Source of the DNA: an uncultured Bacteroidales bacterium
GTDB lineage: Bacteria; Bacteroidota; Bacteroidia; Bacteroidales; Paludibacteraceae
DNA: 54,773 bases
Direction of reading: 5' to 3'
Assembly (NCBI GenBank): GCA_946187695.1
Contig: CAMHSB010000012.1
Location: 1-54,773, forward strand
This document shows positions 16,423 to 24,672 of this stretch, one piece after another (the first letter of the stretch is position 1; the number at the start of each line of letters is the position of its first letter). The translations under genes were made by a program, and so were the position numbers. Below the pieces are notes generated by a model. It was not told the origin of the DNA. It ran no database searches and saw nothing but the letters and a program-made list of their open reading frames with translations.

Positions 16423-17691
16423 ATGAAACATTTTAATCTTTTAATTGATCTGGTTATTATAACCTTATGTTGTTTTTCCTGTTCTTCTAAAAACCCAGCA
16501 GAAGATGATTCTGATACAACCATCCACAGACCAATAGTCCAGTTGGTTGAAAACTGGGAAGGTATCTCGGACACTACAGCAACCTTAAAGGGCCTTATTG
16601 TAGATGATGGAAATGATGAGGATATTGTTTATGGTTTCATTGTCTATCCTTATGAAGAAGAGATTAGACGTGAGTATGACGAAATGAAAGTATATTGTGA
16701 GGCAAAGAAAGACGCAGAAGGAGAATTTCGGTGCAACGTCAAGGGATTATTATCCGGCATCTCATATGAATATAAAGCCTTTGCAGAAAATAAAGCTGGT
16801 TATACAGAGAGCGGCACAACAACTTTTAGGACATCTGGCCCAACAATTTCAGTTAAGCGATATAAGCCTGCCTATGAAGAAGATGTTGTCTTACATATTT
16901 ATATTGAAAACAAAAGTGGTATTCTTAATAAATGGGGCATTTGTTGGGGGACATCCCCAAAACCGACCATAGAGAAAAATTCGAATAAAATTTGGAATAG
17001 TTCAAATTGGTCGGAATTTCATTTGTACGGATTAGAAAAAGGTACAAAATACTATGCACGTGCTTTTGCTTACATAGATAATGTATGTAGATACGGTGTC
17101 GAACTTTCGTTTACTACAATGTCTAAATGGAAGTGCGATTATCCGGCAGGTCAGATGGTTGACTTAGGATTGAGTGTAAAATGGGCAGATAGAAATATCG
17201 GGGCATACTCAAGTTCCGCTTTAGGTGACTATTTTGCATGGGGAGAAACATCTCCTAAAGCTGGCTATGAATTGGCAAACTATAAATACTATCCGAAAAA
17301 CAGCACTGCTGATTGGCAGTCATATGTTCCGACGAAATATAACGAGGAAGACAGCAACGTTACTCTATTGGCCGAAGACGATGCAGCGAGCGTAGTATGG
17401 GGAAATGGCTGGCGCATGCCGACTTATAACGAGATGGATGAATTAATCAAGAATTGTACTATTACCGAAACCACCAATGATGGCGTAGAAGGTTGGCTTT
17501 GTACCAGTAAGAAAAACGGTAACTATATTTTCTTACCTAAAAACAATGATTATAATTGCTACTGGTCTGCGTCTGTAGCTACTCCATATATAAGAAATTC
17601 ATGGGCAATTGAATGGCAATATAACGACCAAATGGTACTTAGAGGACATACTCGTTGTCAAAGCAGTTCGATTCGTCCTGTACATGATTGA
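16423..17691 (+). CDS. FISUMP-domain lipoprotein with fibronectin-like N-terminal region
   Basis: A 422-residue surface lipoprotein of unknown function. The signal peptide ends at a lipobox, CCFSC. Residues about 40-240 look like two Ig/FN3-type repeats (SDTTATLKGLIVDDG, GLLSGISYEYKAFAENKAGYTESG, GLEKGTKYYARAFAYIDN). The C-terminal part from about 245 is a FISUMP domain: YPAGQMVDLGLSVKWADRN, GDYFAWGETSP, WGNGWRMPTYNEM, YWSASVATPY and SSSIRPVHD. The gene is markedly AT-rich compared with the operons either side, pointing to different ancestry. No promoter of the usual type is obvious just upstream. It is intact, unlike the related gene at 1202-2091. Confidence 0.85.
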   Translation: MKHFNLLIDLVIITLCCFSCSSKNPAEDDSDTTIHRPIVQLVENWEGISDTTATLKGLIVDDGNDEDIVYGFIVYPYEEEIRREYDEMKVYCEAKKDAEGEFRCNVKGLLSGISYEYKAFAENKAGYTESGTTTFRTSGPTISVKRYKPAYEEDVVLHIYIENKSGILNKWGICWGTSPKPTIEKNSNKIWNSSNWSEFHLYGLEKGTKYYARAFAYIDNVCRYGVELSFTTMSKWKCDYPAGQMVDLGLSVKWADRNIGAYSSSALGDYFAWGETSPKAGYELANYKYYPKNSTADWQSYVPTKYNEEDSNVTLLAEDDAASVVWGNGWRMPTYNEMDELIKNCTITETTNDGVEGWLCTSKKNGNYIFLPKNNDYNCYWSASVATPYIRNSWAIEWQYNDQMVLRGHTRCQSSSIRPVHD

Positions 17692-17848
17692 TTTGTAAAA
17701 GATTTTTGAAGTAAGTGAGGGATTCGAAAATTGCGAAGCAATAATCGTTCGAGCGAAGCAAGATAAGAGAATTGTTCGGCAATAATCGACAGAGCGTAGC
17801 GGCGGAGAACCCTCCGACCGAGGGGTAAGAAGGCCCTCATATCCGAAT
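17692..17848. other. Non-coding stretch with a tRNA-like fragment and mini-hairpins
   Basis: No gene is visible. AGTGAGGGATTCGAA (17714-17728) is identical to 17898-17912 inside the tRNA-Ser gene, where it covers acceptor and T-arm bases. GCAATAATCG occurs twice, and the mini-hairpin sequence GCGAAGC occurs at 17733-17739 and 17753-17759. The tRNA fragment lies on the 3' side of the tRNA, where integrating elements leave an attachment-site copy. Only about 170 nt separate the two, so any element between them is gone. Confidence 0.5.
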
Positions 17849-17889
17849 AAAAGAAATAGGATACCCCTTGTGGGCATCCTATTCTTTTA
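17849..17889. terminator. Terminator between the lipoprotein and tRNA-Ser genes
   Basis: AATAGGAT (17855-17862) pairs with ATCCTATT (17876-17883), with CCC/GGG pairing inside. T-rich sequence lies on both outer sides, so it can end transcription from either direction. Confidence 0.8.
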
Positions 17890-17892
17890 CCG

Positions 17893-17981
17893 CGGAGAGT
17901 GAGGGATTCGAACCCCCGGTACGACGTAATGCGTACACCGCATTTCGAGTGCGGCACTTTCGACCACTCAGTCAACTCTCC
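17893..17981 (-). tRNA. tRNA-Ser (anticodon CGA)
   Basis: The minus strand folds as a class II tRNA: acceptor GGAGAGT/ACTCTCC (7 bp), discriminator G, anticodon stem CCGCA/TGCGG around loop CTCGAAA (anticodon CGA, reading UCG), a long variable arm typical of tRNA-Ser, and a T-loop containing TTCGAAT. CCA is not encoded. Length 89 nt. Its own promoter is at 18007-18038 and a terminator follows. Confidence 0.95.
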
Positions 17982-18006
17982 TCGCTCTTTCCATCAAAAA
18001 AGCGTG

Positions 18007-18038
18007 CAAAGGTACTGCTTTTTTTTGAATTGTGCAAA
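18007..18038 (-). promoter_or_regulatory. Promoter of tRNA-Ser
   Basis: TTTG at 18038-18035, a 20-nt spacer and TACCTTTG at 18014-18007 on the minus strand, about 25 nt before the tRNA 5' end. It lies just beyond the stop codon of the upstream yitT gene. Confidence 0.8.
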
Positions 18039-18056
18039 TAAATTCGTAAAAAAACG

Positions 18057-19034
18057 TTACTTTACCTTTATTTTATCAAAACCTAAGCCGAAAACACCGC
18101 TGACGTCTGCAATCGAGACGAGGGCATTCGGGTCGATCTTATGAATCAAACTGAAGACCAAGGCACTCTCGGGCTTGCGAACGAGCACGGAGATGACCTT
18201 CACGGGTTTCTTGGAGTACCAGCCTGTACCGTCGAGCACGGTCACACCGCGGTTAACGGTGGTGTTGATGGCCGTTGCGATCTCATCGTACTTGGCGGAA
18301 TAGATGAGGAAATGCACCGAACGATGCAGCCGTGACATGATCCAATCCACCGCCACCGTATAGGAGATCGTCATCGCCACACCGTAGAGTACACGCTTAA
18401 TCTGCAAGTAAGTCGGGTTCTCCCCTTCGATCTGCATCGATGCCGGCAAGGGCAGGAAGAACGCAGACGCGATGATGAGCACATCGCAGGCTAGCATGAT
18501 ATTTCCGAGCGAAATATTGCGGTAGTGGTTGATGATCATCGCCACAATATCCGTACCGCCGGAGGAACCGTTGGCGGCCAAGACGCAGCCCAGACTCAGT
18601 CCGAACACAAAACCGCCGATGATGGCACCCAGCCAGGGGTCGGTGATGATCGGCTGCGGTAAGATCGGGATGACACGATACCAAAACGTGATTGCCGCAA
18701 CGCCTACCATCGTGCGGATACAGAACCGCCACCCGACCGTCAGACCGGCGATGAGCAGCAGGATGGTGTTGAACACAAACGTCGTGAGCCAGACCGGGAC
18801 CGCCCCCCCGTATTCGGGAAAGAGCGAGGGGAAGAGTCCGCCGGTGACATAATAAATCGCGGAGCAGATACCCGTCAGTCCGCCGCCGACGAAGGCGTGC
18901 GGCAGGAGTACCCAGTTGACCATCAGTGCCATGGGGAAGATACCGAAAATAATCACCAGATATTCAAACACCGTCCTTACCCGGGACTGACTCGGCGCAT
19001 TGTGCGGATTTACAAAACGATGAAACCGTAACAT
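18057..19034 (-). CDS. YitT family membrane protein (first of two paralogues)
   Basis: A 325-residue integral membrane protein of unknown transport function. About five hydrophobic segments, beginning VFEYLVIIFGIFPMALMVNW, form the YitT membrane domain, with the conserved VGGGLTGI and NGSSGGTDIVAMI glycine-rich motifs. The cytoplasmic C-terminal DUF2179 domain (RGVTVLDGTGWYSKKPVKVI) follows from about residue 240. It is the last gene of the gcvP-yitT-yitT series and lies 59 nt after its paralogue. Confidence 0.9.
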   Translation of the reverse strand: MLRFHRFVNPHNAPSQSRVRTVFEYLVIIFGIFPMALMVNWVLLPHAFVGGGLTGICSAIYYVTGGLFPSLFPEYGGAVPVWLTTFVFNTILLLIAGLTVGWRFCIRTMVGVAAITFWYRVIPILPQPIITDPWLGAIIGGFVFGLSLGCVLAANGSSGGTDIVAMIINHYRNISLGNIMLACDVLIIASAFFLPLPASMQIEGENPTYLQIKRVLYGVAMTISYTVAVDWIMSRLHRSVHFLIYSAKYDEIATAINTTVNRGVTVLDGTGWYSKKPVKVISVLVRKPESALVFSLIHKIDPNALVSIADVSGVFGLGFDKIKVK

Positions 19035-19039
19035 CCTTC

Positions 19040-19089
19040 TTTCTACTTTCTACTTTCTACTTTGAGCGGCTTTGCCGCGGTCTTTCTAC
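19040..19089. repeat. Heptamer repeat (TTTCTAC) between the two yitT genes
   Basis: Three perfect consecutive TTTCTAC units at 19040-19060, then a GCGGC/GCCGC mini-hairpin and a fourth unit at 19083-19089. It fills the spacer between the paralogues. Confidence 0.85.
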
Positions 19090-19093
19090 TACA

Positions 19094-20038
19094 TTATTTC
19101 CCGTTTGCCATGGGGTCAAAGCCCTGCCCGAAAACGCCCCGTACCTGGCTCTGCGACACAAACGCATTGGGGTCTATGGATCGCACGAGGCGGAAGATCG
19201 TAGCGGATTCGTAGGAGCGCGCGATGGTCGTGACTACCTTCATCGGCTGTTTGTTATAGCCGCCTTCCGCCTCCAGAAACGTACATCCGCGGTGTGCCTG
19301 CGTGATGATCGCTTCGGCTATCTCATCGGGTTTCTGGGTGAAGATCATGAACTGGACAGACTGCCGCATCCTGTTCATCACCCAGTCCACAGCAGTCGAG
19401 CTCATGAACGTATAGGTAAGACCGAAGAGTATTTTCTCTATCGCACCTTGTGTGCCTGCCGCCTGAATGGTTGGCAGGAAAAAAGCCGATGAGATAATGG
19501 TCATGTCCGCCACAAGTAACACCCTTCCCATCGGCAGATGGTGGTACTTGTTGACGATCATCGCCACGATGTCCGTGCCGCCGGTGGAGCCGTTGTTGAG
19601 GAAACAGATACCTAAGAAACAGCCCGTGAACAGGCCGCCGACAACCACCGCCATGAACGAATCCGTCAGCAGCGGCACCGGAGCGATAGGGATCACTTTG
19701 AGCCAGATCGTGAGCCACAATACGCCCCAGATGGTGCGTAATGCGTACCGCCAGCCTACCGTAACGGCCGCCAGAATGAGCAGCAGTATATTGATCAGCG
19801 CACTGCTGAGCCAGATCGGCACATATGTCTTTGTCGCGAAATAAATGATCTCGCACAGACCCGTCACGCCACCGCCGACAATCGCATGCGGTACCAGAAG
19901 TTGGTTCACCGCCAGCGCGTAAGGGATCGTGCTGAGAGCTATCATGAACAGCTCCTTGATCATGATCCACGGCAAGGTACGCCTGTACTCTTTCAGATGC
20001 TCGCGGAGGTTGGACTTTTGTTTTATATTCTCTCTCAC
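19094..20038 (-). CDS. YitT family membrane protein (second paralogue)
   Basis: A 314-residue paralogue of the neighbouring gene with the same architecture: hydrophobic segments from about residue 22, VGGGVTGLCEIIYF, NNGSTGGTDIVAMIV, and a C-terminal DUF2179 domain (RGCTFLEAEGGYNKQPMKVV). The two proteins align over their whole length but differ at many positions, so the duplication is old. It begins 11 nt after the gcvP stop, so it is co-transcribed with gcvP. Substrate unknown. Confidence 0.9.
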   Translation of the reverse strand: MRENIKQKSNLREHLKEYRRTLPWIMIKELFMIALSTIPYALAVNQLLVPHAIVGGGVTGLCEIIYFATKTYVPIWLSSALINILLLILAAVTVGWRYALRTIWGVLWLTIWLKVIPIAPVPLLTDSFMAVVVGGLFTGCFLGICFLNNGSTGGTDIVAMIVNKYHHLPMGRVLLVADMTIISSAFFLPTIQAAGTQGAIEKILFGLTYTFMSSTAVDWVMNRMRQSVQFMIFTQKPDEIAEAIITQAHRGCTFLEAEGGYNKQPMKVVTTIARSYESATIFRLVRSIDPNAFVSQSQVRGVFGQGFDPMANGK

Positions 20039-20049
20039 AGGATGCCTGT

Positions 20050-22872
20050 TTAGAATTTGGCAACAAGGTTACGGTCACCGAAGCCGTTATCTACGCGACC
20101 TACGGGGCACCAGAACTTGGTCTGCGCCACCCATGCGGTCGGGTACGCCGCCTGCTGACGGCTGTAGGGGTGCGACCACTCGTCCGCTACCACCTCGTAC
20201 TCCGGGTGCGGGGCATTGACGAGCACGTTATCGGTCTTGTCGGCCTTACCGGACTCGATATCGGCTATCTCCTGACGGATCTGCAGCAGCACGTCGCAGA
20301 AACGATCGATTTCTTCGAGCGACTCGCTCTCCGTGGGCTCCACCATCAAGGTACCGTGCACCGGGAAAGAGAGCGTCGGGGCATGGTAGCCGAAGTCCAT
20401 CAGACGCTTGGCGATATCCGCTTCGGTGATACCGATGGCATGGAACTGGCGACAGTCGAGGATGAGCTCGTGCCCTACCCGACCTGTCGCACCGGTATAA
20501 ACGATGCCGTAGGCATCTGCCAGACGCTTCGCCATATAGTTAGCAGAAAGGATCGCCGCGGCTGTCGCATGACGCAAGCCTTCGGCACCCATCATCGCGA
20601 TATAGCCCCAGGAGATGAGCGCCATGTTCGCATTGCCGTAGAGCGCCGCCGAGACACGGTTCTTGTCTTCCGACGGCAGGCAGTCCGCGAGCGCCTTGGT
20701 GCAGCAAACGGCACCGGCACCAGGTCCACCGCCTCCGTGGGGCGAAGCAAAAGATTTATGCAGGTTGAGGTGGCACACGTCGGCACCGATGAAGGCGGGA
20801 TTGGTCCAACCGATCTGCGCATTCATATTTGCACCATCCATATACACGAGACCGCCGTTCTCATGCACCGCCGCGATCATCGCACGGATGGCCTGCTCGA
20901 AGATACCGTGCGTGGACGGATAGGTGATCATACAGCCCGCCAGCACCTCTTTGTTGGCTTCGCATTTGGCCTTCCAATCCTCGAGGTCGGTATTTCCCTG
21001 TTCGTCACATTTCACCACGCAGGGCTCAAATCCTGCCTGTACACACGAAGCGGGGTTCGTACCATGCGCCGATGCGGGGATAAGCAGCACTTTGCGTTGC
21101 TCCTGTCCCTGACGATGGAGATACTCGCGAATCACCACGAGACCTGTGTATTCACCTGCTGCACCGGAGGTCGGTTGCAACGTGCAGGCATCGAAGCCCG
21201 TGATGGCGCAGAGTTGTTTCTTGAGCTCGTTCATCACCACCAGATAACCCTCTACCTGATCGGCGGGCGCCAGCGGATGCACATTCATCGCCGGGCTGTA
21301 GGTGATGGGGATCATCGCCGCTGCCGGGTTGAGTTTCATCGTACAGCTGCCCAGCGGGATCATCGAAGTAGCCAAAGAGATATCCTTGCGGTCGAGGCGC
21401 TTGAGATAACGCATCATCTCGATCTCGGTGTGGTATTTCGTAAAGACCTCCGCCTGCAGATAATCAATCTCGCGCACGCGACTCTCCTCGATGCTCCACA
21501 GGCCTTCAAACGCCTCTTCACACTCTTCGTACTGAGGGATATTATCGCTCGTCCAGGCAAAGATCTGAATAAGTTGGTTCATCTCCGCCAAGCCTACGGT
21601 CTCGTCAATCGAGAGCCCTACCCAACCCTCCGGGTCGTAGTAAAAATTGAATCCGGCATCTTCGGCAATCTCCCGCAGGCGCTCCTGCCATCCTTCGTCC
21701 TCATCACGGGTGATCTTGAGCGTATCGAAGAACTCGGCATTCTCCTGGTTGTAGCCGTAAGCTTGCAGCATCTCACTCAAATAAACAGCCTTACCGTGGA
21801 TGCCCTCGGCAATCTCACGGATGCCTTCTGCTCCGTGATACACACCGTACATACCGGCCATCATCGCCGACAATGCCTCGGCGGTACAGATGTTCGAGGT
21901 TGCCCGTTCGCGTTTGATATGCTGCTCGCGCGTCTGGAGCGCAAGACGATACGCCGGGTGCTCGTATTTATCTTTGCTCAGACCGATGATACGACCCGGC
22001 ATGTCGCGTTTGAACTCGTCGCGCGTGGCCATGTAACCGGCCGTCGGACCACCAAAACCCATCGGCAGACCGAAACGCTGCGCCGTACCGCACATAATAT
22101 CCGCATCCAGCGGTTTGAGCAAGGCCAGTGCCATCAGGTCCGCTACCACCGTCACTTTCAGTCCGGCTGCGTGGCAGTCCTCAATGAAAGTCTCGTACTC
22201 CTCGATCGCACCGTCGCTGTTAGGCCATTGAACCAGCGCACCGAAATACTCCGCCGTCGGCTCAAAGTCCGCATAACTGCCGGTCACGATCTCGATATCC
22301 TGACCTTTCGCGCGCGTACGCAAAACAGATAAGGTGTTGGGCCACACTTTCTCATCCACAAAAACCTTACGGACGTTCGCCTTCACCTGCTCGCGCGAGC
22401 GCAGGTTACGCATCATCGTCACCGACTCCGCAGCAGCCGTCGCCTCATCGAGCAACGAGCAGTTGGCCAGCGGCAGCCCCGTGAGGTCACTGATCATGGT
22501 CTGGAACACAAAGAGCGCTTCGAGACGACCCTGGCTGACCTCCGCCTGATACGGCGTATAAGAGGTGTACCAAACGGGGTTCTCCAAGATGTTACGACGA
22601 ATAACCGCCGGCGTGATGGTACCATACCAGCCGCGACCGATATACGAGCGTACCGACACATCGTTGTTCTGCAGCTCCATCTCCGCCTCTTCCAGGTACG
22701 CCTGTTCGGTCATCGGTTCGTCCAACTCAATCGGCTCCGGCAGCAATATATCCGCCGGCATCGTCTCGCGCACCAAGGCCTCCAACGACTCGGCACCTAC
22801 TGCCTCCAACATCCGTTTCTCATCTTGTTCTGTGAGTCCGATATGACGCGACTCAAGATAGTTTACTTTCAT
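20050..22872 (-). CDS. gcvP: Glycine dehydrogenase (decarboxylating), P-protein
   Basis: PLP enzyme that decarboxylates glycine and passes the aminomethyl group to lipoylated GcvH. At 940 residues it is the fused (alpha plus beta) form. The PLP lysine is in HLNLHKSFASPHGGGGPGAG near residue 705. The N-terminal half opens with YLESRHIGLTEQDEKRML. I use the ATG at 22872; a TTG four codons upstream would also be in frame. The other cleavage genes (gcvT, gcvH) are absent here. A lipoate-ligase-like gene near 54 kb could serve GcvH. Its promoter overlaps that of the divergent Crp/Fnr gene. Confidence 0.95.
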   Translation of the reverse strand: MKVNYLESRHIGLTEQDEKRMLEAVGAESLEALVRETMPADILLPEPIELDEPMTEQAYLEEAEMELQNNDVSVRSYIGRGWYGTITPAVIRRNILENPVWYTSYTPYQAEVSQGRLEALFVFQTMISDLTGLPLANCSLLDEATAAAESVTMMRNLRSREQVKANVRKVFVDEKVWPNTLSVLRTRAKGQDIEIVTGSYADFEPTAEYFGALVQWPNSDGAIEEYETFIEDCHAAGLKVTVVADLMALALLKPLDADIMCGTAQRFGLPMGFGGPTAGYMATRDEFKRDMPGRIIGLSKDKYEHPAYRLALQTREQHIKRERATSNICTAEALSAMMAGMYGVYHGAEGIREIAEGIHGKAVYLSEMLQAYGYNQENAEFFDTLKITRDEDEGWQERLREIAEDAGFNFYYDPEGWVGLSIDETVGLAEMNQLIQIFAWTSDNIPQYEECEEAFEGLWSIEESRVREIDYLQAEVFTKYHTEIEMMRYLKRLDRKDISLATSMIPLGSCTMKLNPAAAMIPITYSPAMNVHPLAPADQVEGYLVVMNELKKQLCAITGFDACTLQPTSGAAGEYTGLVVIREYLHRQGQEQRKVLLIPASAHGTNPASCVQAGFEPCVVKCDEQGNTDLEDWKAKCEANKEVLAGCMITYPSTHGIFEQAIRAMIAAVHENGGLVYMDGANMNAQIGWTNPAFIGADVCHLNLHKSFASPHGGGGPGAGAVCCTKALADCLPSEDKNRVSAALYGNANMALISWGYIAMMGAEGLRHATAAAILSANYMAKRLADAYGIVYTGATGRVGHELILDCRQFHAIGITEADIAKRLMDFGYHAPTLSFPVHGTLMVEPTESESLEEIDRFCDVLLQIRQEIADIESGKADKTDNVLVNAPHPEYEVVADEWSHPYSRQQAAYPTAWVAQTKFWCPVGRVDNGFGDRNLVAKF

Positions 22873-22911
22873 ATACGAGTACAAATTATAGAATTCTTGT
22901 CAATTTTCCTG

Positions 22912-22943
22912 CAAAATTACAAAAATATTTTGATATATCCAAA
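22912..22943 (-). promoter_or_regulatory. Promoter of the gcvP operon
   Basis: TTTG at 22943-22940, a 20-nt spacer and TAATTTTG at 22919-22912 on the minus strand. It overlaps the divergent promoter at 22929-22959. Confidence 0.78.
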
Positions 22944-22959
22944 AAAAATAGTACATTTG
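22929..22959 (+). promoter_or_regulatory. Promoter of the Crp/Fnr gene
   Basis: TTTG at 22929-22932, a 19-nt spacer and TACATTTG at 22952-22959. The -33 elements of this and the gcvP promoter lie in one near-palindrome, TTTTGATATATCCAAAA (22928-22944), so the two promoters may exclude each other. Confidence 0.75.
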
Positions 22960-22988
22960 CACAGAATTTCGTTAGAAGACGTTGGTCA

Positions 22989-23687
22989 ATGAAACAGAAT
23001 GAAGAGGAATTTGCGCCGATGTGGGACCTCAATCCCCTTTGGAACACACTCACGGACGAACAGAAAGAGCAGTTGCGTGAACAAGTAGAAATTGTTCATT
23101 ACGCGAAAAATGAGATCATTCATAACGACGGTGATGAGTCGAAGTATGTATGGATGCTGCTCGCCGGAAAAGTACGTATTTACAAAGAGGGCATCGGTCA
23201 GCGCCAGCAGATCATCCGTCTCTTGAAGCCCTACGATATCTTCGGTTACCGTGCCTGCACGGTCAACGAGCCATACAACTCGAGTGCCAGTGCGTTTGAA
23301 GCCTGCACGGTCTATCGGCTCGATCGCGAACATTTCAATGAACTGATCCGTGCCAACGGTGCGCTCTGCTACCAGGTGATGCTCATGATGGCCAAGGACT
23401 TAGCTTTCTCGGAGATCCAGACGGTGAACCTAACCCAGAAGCACATCCGCGGACGTCTGGCAGAGAGTCTGTTGCTGCTCCTCAAGAACTACGGATATGA
23501 AAAGGACGGTCAGACGATTGCCATGCTGCTGCCCCGTGAGGACCTGGCTAACATGAGTAATATGACCACCAGCAACGCCATCCGCACGCTCAGCCAGTTT
23601 GCCCAAGAAGGCCTCGTCGGCATCGACGGCAGACACATACGAATTCTGGACGAAAGAGCCTTAGAAAAAATATCGCGCCTCGGTTAA
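22989..23687 (+). CDS. Crp/Fnr family transcriptional regulator
   Basis: A 232-residue DNA-binding regulator. Residues about 20-140 form the cyclic-nucleotide-type beta-roll (NEIIHNDGDESKYVWMLLAG). No N-terminal Cys cluster is present, so it does not carry an Fnr-type iron-sulphur cluster. From about 150, HIRGRLAESLLLL and LPREDLANMSNMTTSNAIRT form the dimer helix and winged helix-turn-helix. The ligand is unknown. It is transcribed divergently from gcvP with overlapping promoters, suggesting it may regulate itself or gcvP; this is inference. Confidence 0.92.
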   Translation: MKQNEEEFAPMWDLNPLWNTLTDEQKEQLREQVEIVHYAKNEIIHNDGDESKYVWMLLAGKVRIYKEGIGQRQQIIRLLKPYDIFGYRACTVNEPYNSSASAFEACTVYRLDREHFNELIRANGALCYQVMLMMAKDLAFSEIQTVNLTQKHIRGRLAESLLLLLKNYGYEKDGQTIAMLLPREDLANMSNMTTSNAIRTLSQFAQEGLVGIDGRHIRILDERALEKISRLG

Positions 23688-23705
23688 GAGACGCGATTTT
23701 TTTTT
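23672..23705. terminator. Terminator of the Crp/Fnr gene
   Basis: ATCGCG..CTC pairs with GAG..CGCGAT and a run of nine T follows. The 5' arm is inside the last codons of the regulator, and the T-run reaches the stop codon of the convergent M23 gene. Confidence 0.88.
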
Positions 23706-24672
23706 AATCCATCATATTTCCCAAGTTGGCGGAGAGCTGTACCATCTTGTCGTACTCCTCGGGACTGAGGTCGTAGAAATAGTAGTTACGCGGATCGATC
23801 GGACGGCCTTGGTAATGCACCTCATAATGCAAGTGCGGACCGGTCGATTTGCCGGTGTTACCTACCTTCGCAATCACGTCGCCTCGCTTCACTTTCTGCC
23901 CTACCCGCACCAGACGCTTCGAGCAGTGTGCATAACGCGTCGCATAACCGAAACCGTGGTCCACTTCGACGGTCTCGCCGTACCCCTGCCTCCAACCGGA
24001 GTACACGATCGTGCCGTTTCCGGTAGCAAAAATATCCGTACCGATCGGCGCGGTGAAGTCCATTCCTTCGTGGAAACGACGGACATGATACACAGGGTCA
24101 ATACGCCAGCCGTAACCGGATGCCATGCGCTTGAGGTCCTTATTGAGCACCGGCTGGATGGCAGGTATATTCTCCATCCTTACCTCCTGGTTCTTCGCCA
24201 GCTCCAGGATCTCGTCGTACGAGCGTGCCTGCACGTAGAGCTCTTTCTCCAGGATATCCACCTTACGCTGCAGGTCCGCCGCAAGCTGGGTGTTGGTCAT
24301 ACGCGCCAGCGAGTCGTAGTACGCGATCTGTTGCTGCGCACCCATGCGGGCACTCAGGGGTATAGGCTCGGCACCTAACATCGCGCGGTACAGGTTATCA
24401 TCACGCTGCGAGAGGTCAGCCATGACCAGTTGCATCTGGTCCACCTGCTTCTCCAGCACCTCCATCTGCGCGGTCAAGTTACGGTTATACTGCATCAACG
24501 ACGCCTCTCGCGGCGAGGGATAGAAATACAGGAAAGTGTAGAAAAAGATCACTCCCAAGCAGATACCGCCGATGATATAGCCACCGGAACGGCGGAGCCA
24601 ATAACGGAAACCATGCTCAATACGCTCCAACTGCAGGGTCTCGGGATTAATACGATACTTCTTATTTGCCAT
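23704..24672 (-). CDS. M23 family metallopeptidase, membrane-anchored
   Basis: Zinc endopeptidase that cuts peptidoglycan cross-links, or a degenerate relative acting as an activator. I start it at MANKKYRINPETLQLERIEHG (24672), a conserved Bacteroidota start; longer frames run back into the preceding gene. The order is: basic N-terminus, one transmembrane helix (about 31-53), a coiled coil (about 58-105), and the LytM domain from about 205. The LytM motifs HEGMDFTAP (His, Asp ligands) and GPHLHYEV (HxH) are present, so catalysis is plausible. Length 322 residues. Its start overlaps the end of the YgiQ gene by 11 nt; it is the last gene of the nine-gene operon. Confidence 0.92.
   Translation of the reverse strand: MANKKYRINPETLQLERIEHGFRYWLRRSGGYIIGGICLGVIFFYTFLYFYPSPREASLMQYNRNLTAQMEVLEKQVDQMQLVMADLSQRDDNLYRAMLGAEPIPLSARMGAQQQIAYYDSLARMTNTQLAADLQRKVDILEKELYVQARSYDEILELAKNQEVRMENIPAIQPVLNKDLKRMASGYGWRIDPVYHVRRFHEGMDFTAPIGTDIFATGNGTIVYSGWRQGYGETVEVDHGFGYATRYAHCSKRLVRVGQKVKRGDVIAKVGNTGKSTGPHLHYEVHYQGRPIDPRNYYFYDLSPEEYDKMVQLSANLGNMMD

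Noticed and set aside
20170..22332. 720-codon open frame on the plus strand opposite gcvP
   Set aside because: It is the antisense shadow of a highly conserved enzyme, has no family motifs and is rich in His/Arg/Thr as expected of such shadows.
22873..22884. TTG start four codons upstream for gcvP
   Set aside because: The ATG at 22872 fits the family start and the promoter equally well, and TTG starts are rare.
22873..22928. Glycine riboswitch before gcvP
   Set aside because: The leader from the mapped promoter is only about 35 nt, too short for the aptamer.
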